From: Campylorhamphus procurvoides
Lineage: Eukaryota; Chordata; Aves; Passeriformes; Dendrocolaptidae
Reading direction: 5' to 3'
Assembly: GCA_013396655.1 (NCBI GenBank)
Contig: WBMV01004890.1
Coordinates: 1,717,569-1,781,568, forward strand
DNA: 64,000 nucleotides
The translations under genes and the position numbers were made by a program. Of the stretch, positions 25,501 to 37,500 are shown piece after piece; within the stretch, counting starts at the first letter, position 1; the number at the start of each line of letters is the position of its first letter. The notes beneath the pieces were generated by a model that was given only the letters and a program-made list of their open reading frames with translations, did no database searches and was not told where the DNA came from.

Positions 25501-26579
25501 AGCAAATCAAACATTTCTCTTTTGAGGTTTAAAATGCTGTTGCAAGGCCAGTAAAGAAGGAATTGGTTTGATACTTTCTTGTTTCAAGCTATTTTGTTTG
25601 TTTTTTGTTGGAGTTATTTTCAAGAAACTGGACAAAACAGTGGTTTAATTGAAAATTTAGTCAAGGGCAAGTGATAAATTGACTAAATAAAACATATCTT
25701 GAGTTCACATGTGAAAAGAAATTTTGGTAGAAACTTGCTGTATGATTTCTCAGACTCCAAATTTCGTGGAAACCATTACACCAAGGATTTTATTATTTCC
25801 AGTTATCCCAAGACTCAGAACACTGTAGGGTAATTTGATATACTGATGACCTTGGTGCCAATGTTAACTAGGGGAGGAAAAGAGAGATGGGCTTGTGGCA
25901 TAGAAATGAGTTAGGTTTGAGTTGTGTTCTTAAAGTTTTATTTGCACCAGTTTGCTTTGTGGTCTGGGTTTAGACCATCTGTGTTTGGGTTCCAACAAGC
26001 CCTGTAAAAGAAACAATCCTGACAATAAGGTATATCCTTTTAGAAATTCAGTTTGAAATAAATGTACTTCAGCTCTAAAGGAACCTTTTCTTTTAAAATA
26101 TCCTTTCCCCTACTTTTCTTAAGTGTAAGAAAATGAGCTTGCTTTTTGCTCTAACATACGGTACTTTATCAAACTTGTATATAAATTACTTGATTCTTCA
26201 TACTGCTGATATTCTTCCAATTGTTTTAATAGACCATAAAAATGGTAATACTGTGGTAAACCATTAAATGCTTTAGCCCAGCAGTATTCCTTGTTTAATA
26301 GTTTTAGTCATTTAACACTTACGATTTGTAACAGAGTAAATCTAATTTTAAAGTAGGTTGAGGAAGTTAAACCACCTCTGGGGAATAAATCTACACTCCC
26401 TTACCTGGAGGGCAATACTAATTGCTATCCAGACCCAGAACAGGCTCAAATGAAGTCAAGCTCCAAGGATTACTAATGAGTGAGGCTTACATTGTATGAG
26501 CTAAAAGTCTTTGAATGCTATTTTTTACTTGAGAAAGTGGCTGAACAAAAGTCTGAGAAAATCTATGCAATCAGTAGAC
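19581..26579. other. No gene seen; a few enhancer-like patches
   Basis: Long AT-rich unique stretch. Open frames reach 123 codons (23426-23797, plus strand) but have no recognisable content. Short patches around 20940-21010 and 25445-25560 have densely packed, non-repetitive AT motifs that could be conserved noncoding DNA. I cannot support more than that. Confidence 0.5.
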
Positions 26580-26830
26580 TGCTGGTGCTTTTAAGCATTA
26601 GTAATTATCAGCCTTCCTCCTTGGGATGTTAATGATAGTGGTTTGACCTTACCCCAGCATCCCTATCTAAATGTGTAACTTAGCCATCAGTTTGCTTTAA
26701 ATCAAGCACTAAATCTGTCTGAGAGCCATTTCATAAGGATATTAAAAAAGCATCAGGGTCTACTTGGCATCTTTTGTCAGCTAAATCTTGGGCAATTGTG
26801 TGAATAAATTAATGGATGAAACTGACTTTT
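26580..26830. promoter_or_regulatory. Possible conserved noncoding element
   Basis: The patch is non-repetitive, with TAATTATC, TTAATGATAG, ATCAAG and ATTAATGG-type cores packed within about 250 bases. No frame stays open and no repeat family is recognised. The call rests on sequence texture only. Confidence 0.2.
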
Positions 26831-27528
26831 TAAATTATTTTTTTAAGTTCTGCATTGGCTTAAAAAGGAGCACACCTCAGTATTTATTTCAGTGCAGAGG
26901 AGCTCTCCACAGAGACTACTGTTAAGCTGCATAATCATATCAGTGGCAAGGAGGGGAGTTGTTTTGTGTAGGGATCTTTAGCCTTTCTATCAGTTTCCCA
27001 CTCTACTTATAAATCTTGAGTTAGCTCTGTTCTGAGGTTGTCCAGTTATTTTTCCACCTTCCCTTTTGTTCCCTTTGCTGCTATATGGTCTGTTTAAAAC
27101 ATTAGTGAGCTTTTCAAAACAGTGTGTGAAAGTGTTTGCAATGATTAGCTAGACAAATGTTAACAATGAGCGAATCATAATGTTAAACATTTTGCAGGGC
27201 TTGAAAGAATGGCAGGAAAAAAGATTAGGACTCTGTTCCCTCATTTAAATCCTGTTCAAGCCCAGAGGGTTTAGTGGGTACTTAAGTGGTGCCCCAGAGA
27301 GCGAGACTGGGACTTACAAGGTGCAAATACCTTCATCTGACTTTCTGCTGCTGCTGAATTTTGCCCCCAATGGCCAACCTTAGTAAAATCTAGCTATTTT
27401 CTTTGAATAATGAAGCTGTGGAAAATCCAGCAAGTACGTGGAAATCAGAAGTAGGAACAGGCCCTAGAGGATTTTTAACCTAAATAGAAGAGGCTGTATC
27501 ACCAGCTCTGAAAGCTGTTACTGTTTCA
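26831..27528. other. No gene seen
   Basis: AT-rich unique sequence without a supportable feature. Confidence 0.5.
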
Positions 27529-28243
27529 CTATTCTTTCTTTTTGCCTCTGGGATATTCCTGAAACGTGTGCATCTTCTGTTTTATGAGATGTACTTGCCT
27601 TTCCTTAGATGTAGAGAGAAACAGGAGGAGGTGGACGATGGCATGGCCTCCAGCACTTTGTTTATGAGAACATCCTTCTAGCAATTTTATGTCTGCATGA
27701 GGTAGAAGAACTGTTTCCAGTGTGCCCTTGAGCTGTGGATCAAGCATTTTACTTCTTCTTTTCTGCTTTAAAACTTTATACTCCTTTTCCAGAGTCTTTA
27801 GACAGATGAGGTTTTTGTCATTTGTAGTGGCTGAGGCACTTGCAGCTCCCTTTCTTTTTCCTGGCCGTGTATCACAGTTGATCAAGGGTGGCATCCTGCA
27901 CTTCTTTCTCTCCAAAATAGCTCTCCTGAGACCAGGCCTAGTGTGCTGTCTCTGCTTTATGATACCTGTAGGACAGTGATATGGTGCAACCATGGCCTCA
28001 GATTCCTTTTATTGTCGCTTACCCTTATGTAGTGGGACTCTTTGGTCTCTTAGCCAGAATCATGTTCTCGGGCTGTGCAACAGCAGGTTTGTGCTCAGAA
28101 GGCTTGGACAGCCGAGCTGACCACTGGCAGCTCCCTCTTGGAAGAAAAGCTGTATTTACCTGCTCATTCTCCAGTCCTTCTGCTGATAATGCTGGGAAAA
28201 TCCTCAGGATCCCCCCAAAAGCTCCAGCAAATTGACAAACCCC
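27529..28243 (-). other. Unidentified minus-strand ORF, possible broken retrocopy
   Basis: An ATG-started frame of 154 codons (27529-27993) is rich in Lys and Arg and includes a K/R/E/L stretch in its middle that could be helical. Reading further upstream on the same strand, a second frame runs open for about 65 codons (roughly 28045-28243) and ends in a stop; one further stop and a frame change lie between it and the ATG frame. That pattern would fit an old processed pseudogene of a basic protein. However, no poly-A tail is visible at the low-coordinate end, I do not recognise the protein, and an ORF of this length is close to what chance gives over both strands of 64 kb. Confidence 0.15.
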
Positions 28244-29499
28244 AACCTAACTCCTAGCATTGTTTGTTTACTTTACCTTTCTCCCCAAATGAAAGTAACC
28301 TAACAAGCAATCACAAGCCTGGGCATCATTTAGTCCTTCGGGAAGGTGCAGTGCCCCCTGGGCTGGGTCAGCCCCTGGGTGGCAGCACTGCTGGTGTGCA
28401 GAGCTCCACCTTTGTGCATTTATGTCCAAAGCACCACAGCCAAGTGCTGCATTTGCTCTTGGAAAAGAAATATTGCCGTTTGCAAAGCTGACACATTTAT
28501 TTGTTAATAATATGATCACAGCCTTTTTCTTAGTGTTCTTATGTCCTCTCTACATGATGCCCTAAAAGAGGGAATTATCCAAGTCCCATCCTCTGAGGAG
28601 CTGCAGGTGCTGCTCTGCTGTAGCTGTTGGTACCGGGTTTATTTCATGTTACAAGACAGAGAAAAACCTGTTGCCCAAACAACGTGTCATCACCTGGCAA
28701 TGCTGGGTGCTGCACAGTGATGTCTGTATAGGACAGAGCCTTGTTTATCCTAGTGCTAATTTACAGAAATAAATTTCTTTATCCACTGAGCGTTGAGACA
28801 CACATGTGCAATTCACTGGTTGTAACTTGTGTTATTAGCTCTTATCCCTCCACAACAATTTGCCAAAATAATTGCCTCAGCCACAATGACCTTGTTATGT
28901 GATGTTTCTGAGTAAGATGTGCAACAATTTATTTCTTACTGTAGCTTTCTTGTTTAAATTAGCATAATTTCTTCTTAAAAACAAATAGACCCGACTCCTC
29001 CATTCAGCAGAAGAGCAGGCGGGAATTGTTTATGCGGGTTTTTACTTTGTTATTCTTTTGGGCTGAGTTTTTATTTTCTTGTGGAAGAGAACTAATGATA
29101 GATTAGGAGGTAAACAGCTGCTTTGGTGGAGCCTTGTGTCAGCATATATGTTGCTTCTGTAAGAATTGCATTCAAATACCAGTGTCAGAGTGAAATTTAT
29201 AATCGGGAGCACTTTCCTGTAGTGTTTGCTTTTGTAAAGCCGGTCTGAAAGCCTGTGCAGATAACAGCAGATATAGAAGGGTGTTTCTGGTCCTTTCAGC
29301 AGGTATTAATGGACAGGAGACCCTTTCAGCCTGTTTGATGGCAGTCTGCACTGAAGGATTCTGTCACAGCTTTGGGGTGGGGGGACAGAGGAGCAGTGCT
29401 TGTGTTGGACCACTCCTTTGGCCATTTCTCTCAGGCAGAGACCTGGGAGGGCCAGCTTCCCTCCAGGAGGAGTCTTTGGAAATTCTTCAGTCCACAAAC
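28244..29499. other. No gene seen; enhancer-like patch near 28870-29045
   Basis: Unique sequence. About 28870-29045 has the dense, non-repetitive AT motif texture seen in conserved noncoding DNA, including two CpGs near 29020-29040. Otherwise nothing is supported. Confidence 0.45.
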
Positions 29500-31550
29500 A
29501 TTTCAGTCTTTCATTAAACTTTCTACCAGTATTTTCATTCTGGAAGTCACATTCTCTGAGCTCTTCATACTGTGCTTATTATCTTTTATTCTACTCATTT
29601 TAACACTGATTTTAAATTGGAGGTTGAAAACCACAATTTGATAATCACAGATTTTATATCTGAGATACTTTGGAACCACTAAGTGTATATTATGTGTTTC
29701 TATTAATTTAATTCTAAAAACTTTCTAATAACAGGTCAGTTTGAGGAAGTATTTTATACTCATCCTATACAGAGAATCTCTTCAGTCCCAAATCCCAATG
29801 AGTCTCTATGGGAAATATGGATGTATCAGATTCATTGTTTCCCTTCCTTATAAGTTCTTCACACACATCCATCAGCTCCATGAGCTCAAAGAGGCTTCTT
29901 GTGGGTATCTGAAAACTTTAGTCTTTAGCAAGTTAGTTCATGAACTCCTCTGGTGGTATTAGTTTTTTTTATTCCCCCTTGATTCTGATTTTATGTTAAT
30001 CTTGTCAGAGTTTGTTATTTTCAGTTTTCTCAGGTGTATGCAACTTCTGCTTTTTGAAGGATACCTTTTCATGTCTAATAGCCTCTTTTACTCTGCCATT
30101 TGAGTACACTGACTTTTTTTGGAGACCCGTTTAAAATTATTTTTGATAGGTAATATCCATGTACTCTGAGAGCTTTTACAGCGGTGCCTTTAAAGAGTCT
30201 CTATGCCAGTTTATATAAAAAGAAAGCTTTAAAATATTTATATGAATATTTTAAAATTTTAGCTGATTCTTTTTAATTTATTTTTAACTAGCTTCTTCAT
30301 TTTTGTATCATTCTTTTTCAAGTTAAGCAAGCCAACCTTTCAAGTTAAACCTCTTGTGGCTTTCCTTTTGGGTTTCTTTTTGGCTTTTTTGCCTCCCATA
30401 CAAGCAGTTTTGTATCTGAGTGTGGAATAGTGTCTATTCCAGGGTTTTTCTTGGATAGCTTCATCTTAAATCTTGAGCTAATTCAAGAATTGCTTCTCAT
30501 CTCTTGACTTTTATTATTAGCTGCTCCAAAAAGTAGTTCTTTGTGGCTTAGTAAGTCCATCAAACATGCTATGTTGCCATAGTCAACTATATGGGGCTAA
30601 GTAAAAACTGTCACTATTATTGCACTTTGTCTTCACAGCTCTTGATTCTCCATGGAAATTTGGAGCCACTGTCATCCTGGTATATTATAGATATATTTAA
30701 TATTTCTATTTTAGCATGTCTTGCTTAGGTCTCCAAAGCTTTGTAGAGAAATAGGAGGCATTTTCCTAATCCTTGCCCAAATTACCAGTTAGTAGACCTC
30801 AGTCATTCTTTATGCAGCCTGAAGGCACGTTCCCATGAGGTAACGTGTCCCTGTCCCTCTTGTTCCAGTGAATGTCTTTCCTTCCCCTGCAACTCTGAAT
30901 TGCAGCATCTCTTGAGTAATTCTGATGATTTGCAGTTGTTTTATTCTATCAGTACTTTTTCATCTCATGTTCTACCAATTATATTGCTGCTTGATTTCTC
31001 CTGCATGCTGAGGCCACCCCTTAGATCTGCAATAAACTGCCTGTAAACCAATTACTCTGTTCTTCCCCTGGAAACCAAGGCAGTGGTGATTGTCAGGACT
31101 GGTTCCCCAGCTGGAATTCTTGAGTTTCCTCTAATGAATGAGAGAAAGTCTTCATTTTAGATATTTCCAATCATCACTCTTAATCAATCAGACCCTCTTA
31201 TGGGTTTGTCCATGCAAAGCTCTTGCAGTCTGTGGGGATCTCGTTTCAGCTGTCTCTTACTTTCTAGACTACTTTAAATAGCTGATCTTTTCCCAGTAGT
31301 TGTTTGTTTTCTCTCCTTAATCCTGTTGAGTCATTTTCTCAAACCTACCAGGAGTTCACTCTTTGCTTCCAATCCTTGTGTTCAACTTGGAAAAATTCTT
31401 ACCAACTCTACTTCCTCTTTCTGAACTTCTCCGTTTCAGCTTTATATGGCAATTACTCTCACTCTGATACACTGTGGACTCCCTCACCCATTGTGTACAT
31501 GACTCTTGACCAATTTGAGTTAATTGCAAGTTAATTACTATTTAACAGAT
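29500..31550 (-). mobile_element. Decayed CR1-like LINE, antisense to the plus strand
   Basis: Across about 2 kb the plus strand is markedly richer in T than A and in C than G (on sample lines T is roughly 1.5 to 4 times A). This is what an inverted, purine-rich LINE coding strand looks like. Several stretches agree, in the right order, with the antisense of an old sauropsid CR1-like element as I recall it: GTGCCTTTAAAGAGTCTCT near 30184, the TTAACTAGCTTCTTCATTTT stretch near 30284, CAAGAATTGCTTCTC near 30484, AGCTGCTCCAAAAAGTAGT near 30519 and CACTATTATTGCACTTTGTC near 30612. The copy is old, with no intact frame. Left and right ends are approximate. An 11-base-arm AT hairpin (30228-30255) lies inside it. 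Confidence 0.45.
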
Positions 31551-34500
31551 TTGATTTTGTTCATTATTTGCTGAGCTACATGTTAAGTTATGCCATCTTT
31601 ATGAGGAAATAACTTGCGACAATTACAGATATATGCCCCGTTCAAACCATTTGGCACTGTTAGATGTGGCCATAACATTTTTGCTTATGTTGTTCTTTAG
31701 TTTATTTGAAAGCACAGTTCTGGAATATAGATCACTTTTTCACTCTGCTCCTGCTGTCCCCAGCAGGACACAAAGCTTTCCTTCGTGGCCAAGAAATGTT
31801 TCTAGAAACTTCATTATAGACAAGTCTGGCAGAAGTGTCATGTGGGTTTTTTCTTTCCTAGTGGCTTAATTTGCACTGTGACCAAGTAAACTTTTTAGTA
31901 AAATTGTACAACATTTGAAAAAAATATTAAGAGACAGACAACCCAGCATGTGTAGCAAATTTGAACAGAATCATGTTTTACTTTAGTTTTATAGGACACC
32001 TCTTTGATGGTGTGGTTCCTGCAAAGTTTGGGATTACAAAAAGCATTGATTAAAAATAGAGACATCTTTTTGGAATACAGTTTGTAACTGAAAGTTATTC
32101 CATCCCTAAGTACACAGTGAGTATTTAGTTAGTACTTTCAATCCTTGTATTAGGCAGGTAATTTTTGATGGAAAAAGATTTAAACTGTTTGCATAGATGA
32201 TCCTCGTCTCCAGACACTGAAAAGAAAAAATTAAGCTTGATGTGATCACTCCAAAATTTTTGTTAAAACCTATGCCTTCTAAAAAGAAATATTTATTTTT
32301 GTTTGCCTGCTGTGTTTGCTCTGGCATTAATATTTATCATAACTGGCTATTGTTTCTCTTTCTGCTGATCTGGCTCATCAAGTCTTCCTTCAGGTGCCTC
32401 TAGAACAATTCTCCTTTTAACTTTCCATCCTCCAATACTGGGAGCTTATCAGAGTTTCAGTAGCAGCATTTTGGGAACCTGTACCCACCAACCCTTAAAC
32501 CATCATCAAAATCTAGTCCTGTCATTTCATCAAATTTAACATTCCCATATGATTTCCTACAATGACTTCCTCTAGATGTGATTTTATTTGATGGTTTTGT
32601 TTTGGTTGGTTGGTTTCTGTTTTGTCTTGTGATGTTTTTGTTTGGTTGGTTGGTTTTTGTTTGGTTTTGGTTTTTCCTGGAAACAAAACATGCTGGTTAA
32701 CCTGCTCTCCTTTGATTTTCATTTGACTTGGGTGAGTGTGGTAATGTTAACTGCTACAATTTGACAGAGTTGAAGTGGTTTTGTTATAAGAGAAAAAAAT
32801 TTGATGAAAGTTTTTTTATGCAAGGGTTTTCAGTTAAATACTTTTCTCCTGAAAAGATTCATTCTTGGAAAGAGGAGAAATTCAAATCCCTTGTGTCTTC
32901 TCCTCCACTGCAACTTGCCTTCTGAAATTTGTAGCCATTAAATATTAAAATGCTATGAAAACTTTGTTAGTGTATCTATCTATTTCACTTTTATCACAAA
33001 AGGGGTTACCCCATATGCTCTGATTTAGTGGCTGGCACCTGCAACTTATAAACAGCCCTGAATGTTGTTTTGTATTTAAATATAGAACTAACCTTATTAT
33101 GTGATTTTGGATAATTGGCTGAAGAGGCACTAATGTATTTGTGCTTTTGAGGGAACACAGATTTTTAGATTTCTACTCTTTTACCAAGCCCCCTCCGGCT
33201 GCATTTATTGCCTCAACAAGAACTAGGTAGGCAAACCTTCCTAGTTGCATGGTGATCTTCTGTGTCACTGAAATTAAAAGGATGTAATTTTAACAGAAGA
33301 AAATTATGCCTGTGGTAGCATGTGTATGTTAATTCCTTCTGATTGCCTCTTGAAAAAGAGAAAAAGTAGATTTTTGTGTGCTGTGAGCTCAAACTGTAAC
33401 TTGATCTCTGCATGGGAGGTGAATGTTTGTGGCAAATGCGGCTCTCCTAATGAGGACCTGCTGTTCTGCATGAAACAGTCACAAATAATAATAACCAGCA
33501 CCCAGTTTCTGCCTCTGCACGAGGAAGAAAAACTGGCTGGTGAATCTTCCCTCCAGAACTGTGTCAACAGCAGCTCCTCATTACCTGTCCACAGCTGCTG
33601 AAAAGTGATTTATCCCCTCGTGGTCAGAATGCTGCCCAAGCTCCACATCTTTGTGGAGTTTCATTCAAAAGGCAAAAATAAATATTTTCCCCTTTTTCCA
33701 AAGGATTTTGTTGGCACTCCCTGAAGCTGGGAATGCTCCTTTCAATCCATTGGATTGCTGATGGACTTAATGAACACGGGTCCTGTGAGCTGTAGGAACT
33801 GCAAATTCAGGCAGTTCGAGCTGAGCTCCTGGACTGGCAGGTGATCATCTCATTAGGAGGTGGGAAATGAGGTTGTGATTCCTTTCAAAGTCAGGAGTAA
33901 AAGCACAAGAGCCTACTTTCTGTGTGGAGAATAGGAGAAGTCCTGTAATGTCATTCTGGATGATATCACATTCCTCAGTTTCCTCCTTTTCCTGTGTGCT
34001 GTTTTCCTCTGGAGTGATCCTCAGTTACTCCGGGCTGAAGGAAGGAAGCATAGGAAAACCAAGGCAAGAGCGTTTGATTTTAAAGGACGGAGAAAATAAA
34101 GATCTGCAGAGGGGAGCCACTTCGAGAAGGTTACCATGGTAAAGGGAATAGGGTTCTCTATTACTTGGTGTTTGATTTTAGTGATGTCAGAAGGAACAGC
34201 GAAACTGGATGGGAGGAAATCGCCTTTAATTTATCTTGCAGTTTAACACAGGGAGCCACAGGTCTTCCCACAGTGAGACATCCTGAAACAGAATGGTTGG
34301 GCCTGTTCTTGATCCCAGGGATCCTCCTGACTCTTGGAGGAGATAAAGACAGCCCTCTGTGCTAAATGTGACCCCATGTCACTTAGCCACATGTATTTAT
34401 GGCACTTTGCCCTTCTCTAGTGTGGTCATGAGCTCTAAACAGAATTGTAGCTGCTACTGAGGCCCTTGAGGCTCCTCCATCCCAGGCTCCATCCTAAAGG

Positions 34501-37500
34501 TGAAAGATTTACACTCTTTATCTGACTCTTGGCTGCTGCAGGCCTTGTGATATACTGGGAATCAAAAACCCCTTTAAAGGCCCAAACTCCATAAGTCTTG
34601 AATCCTACGAATGTCCTGGTTCCTGAAATAGCAGTTCCAGCAAGATTTCGGGACACACTCTGTTAAAATAATTTTGAGTCCTGTAGTCCTGTTTTCCAGC
34701 AAGGAAATTTAATTGAAAGAGGGAAGAATTAGATGAGAAACCTCTGTTGGGACTAATTAGGAATATTTCTGAATGGGTTGAGTTAGATGAGTAATCCCCT
34801 AAAACTATGCAAAGCCACGTCTGTCCAGCTTCCAGCCAAGTGAGTGAGAGACTCTCCCTAGAGGCAATTTCTTCTGGAAGTGGAGGCAAAGCTTCATGGC
34901 TGCTGGAGCCTGTGCTGTGCCATTCCTTCTCTGACAGGAGCTGCTACCAGTCTGTGCTTGAACATACTGCTTTTCTGGAGCAACACACAGACGCAGCAGA
35001 CACTGGCAGAGGGGGGAAGGATCTCATTCTGTGCTAGTTGCCATAAGATTTGTTCGGAGCCTTTTCTACAACCAAACCCAGACTGAGGCAGTGCCACGTG
35101 CTGGAGTGAACACAGATTGGGGAAAAAGAGAAACACAATTTTTGTAGTTTGCAGTGGGAGGATTTGAAGCCAGGGATGTGTTTTTTCTTTAAACTGAGTT
35201 TCAGAGAGAAGCAAAGATCTTTATGAGAAGATAGATCTGTCTTTCCCTCTTACCTTTTCAGCTTAGGATAAGAGCAACTTGAGGACTTGAAGAAGTCTCA
35301 TTTCTAAATTAGGTTTATGACATCTGTATTCTTTTCTTCTGGGGTCCTTCTTCTGGTATGACACTTGTGCCTAATTCTTTTTTTGTTTTTAGTGCTGCGT
35401 ATGAGATGATTGTGTAAGCAGAGTAGTCAATACCACGAGCACAGCTCTGAAATGGTTCCCCTGAGGGGAGTTGGGTGAGGACCAGCAGCTCCCTCTGGCC
35501 CACCTCTGTCCGGGGAAAACACAAATATACCTCGCCCCCCAAATTTTTTGACAGTGGGATTCACTCCATGGAGTGATACTGTGTGCTAAACGTTACTAAG
35601 GCTCCTCTGCTCATCTCTCATGGCGTCTTAGTTTCTTGAAAGTATCTAATCTGAAAACTTATTATTTTTATGTTTCCTGTTGAAAGAATTCTCTGGTGGT
35701 AACTCAGACCTGCTGTGATCCCTATTGGCTATATTCATGAAGGGTTTAAAATTATTATCTCGATCTTTAGGGGCATTTGTGGAAGTATGAAGTGCTCAAA
35801 TGAACTGACATTCACAAGAGCTTTTCATATTTTCCACTGAATTTTTCAGGGAACTGGAGTCCCATCACTTGGCATTTCTGCTTCAGGAGGTCTTGGTTCT
35901 CCACAAGCAGCACTTCAGTGGAACAGCCAAGAGTTTTGAGGGCTTGTGTCCAAGACTTAGAAATTGACTGGAGGTGTCATAAATTCGTAACTCTGCACGT
36001 TCACAAGACTCCCCAAACCTTTCTGAAGCCAGGTGCTAGTGCACAAATATTCCTAGTTTTCTCTGTATCACACTTTCCAGTTTGGATTTCTCAACATCCC
36101 AAGAAGCTTACAGTTTTCCTGAAAAGAACAGAAGTTCTATGATGTTTATGTCACCATAAACAAATATGTTTATGCCTTTATATTTATATACATAGAAGAG
36201 TGGGTTTGTTTATTTTCAGAGGCTTGAGCTGAGTGTTAAATTTCAGGAGCTGGAGCTCCTTGGCCACACAAGATGACCAGCTCTTGATCTGAGATTTTGC
36301 ATCTGTGGTTTCCCATAAATGAATTCACCTGTAAGTTTTTCTGTGGCTGTCAGTAACCTACAGAGACTGTACAGGCACACAGGTGCTTATCGAATTTGTA
36401 GAGAAAGTAGAGAAATATAATTTTCACAATAGAATAAAAAACAAAACAACCAGTCTGGAAAACTCTGCTCAGTAGGTTTATCAAATGTTGGAGGAAGAGT
36501 TTTACTCTTTTTAATATCTCAGTTACCCACGCTATGTTTGCAATATGATGTCCAAAGGACAGTGCTACCTGTGTGAAGTCTCCCAGGGGCTGTACTTGGA
36601 GCAGTTCTCCAGAAGCTGGAGGAGATGTGCCCTTTGTGAGGCATCAGAGAGAACCTGAGCTGCAGTTTCCTTTTCCAGCGTGCACAGCTCTGAGCAGTGC
36701 CTTAATTACTGTGCACTTCTAGTTCACTTCATTACACTCCGTGCAGTTTGCTTGTGTAACTGGCAGCAGTTTAGAGGGAGAAAGTTTTTATTAAATATGT
36801 TAATCACCTACCAACATTTGGCTTGCAATCCGAACTATAAAAGAAGCAGATAAGAGGAGGGGAGAAAAATTCATGCATAAAATATAACACATGAAGTAAG
36901 TGGAAAAATACAAAGGTAAAAGATCAGCTATTCTCTCAAATCCTTTCAGTTCTAATCATCTGTTTAAGACCCCAGAAAAAGAAATGGAGTCTTTATATGT
37001 GGTTTTTAGCTGGATTCTTACCATGAAACACTTCTGGTATTCAAGAAATTCTCATTACGTGTACTTAATGTATTTATTAAAATGCCAGTATATTTCCATA
37101 CTTTGTGATTCAAGTTCTGTTGGCTGGACTGTGCTTGTACAGCATCCAGTGAGTGTTTTTATGTTTCTGCATCGGTGGTGTATGGGATTTGCAATAATGG
37201 ATGTCATAACCCTCTGCTGAAGCTTTGGAAAGGACTGGCCATCAATCACAACTTAGAGTCTTTTCACTTGGAGCTCCCAGTAAATGTGTTTTCTTCATTT
37301 ATTTCAAAGCTATTATGCTGTCATTTGAAAGCACAAGGGAAAGGGGAAGAAGCCCTTTTAATGAGACTTTGTGCACTCTGGTTTTTAATAACAATGCATT
37401 GTTTCATGTTACATTTAAAGCCTGTAGTTCCTTGGCAAATAGGTTTTTAGTTGGTGCACATAATCAAAAGCAGTGCAACCAAAATAAGAGTATGTGCTCT

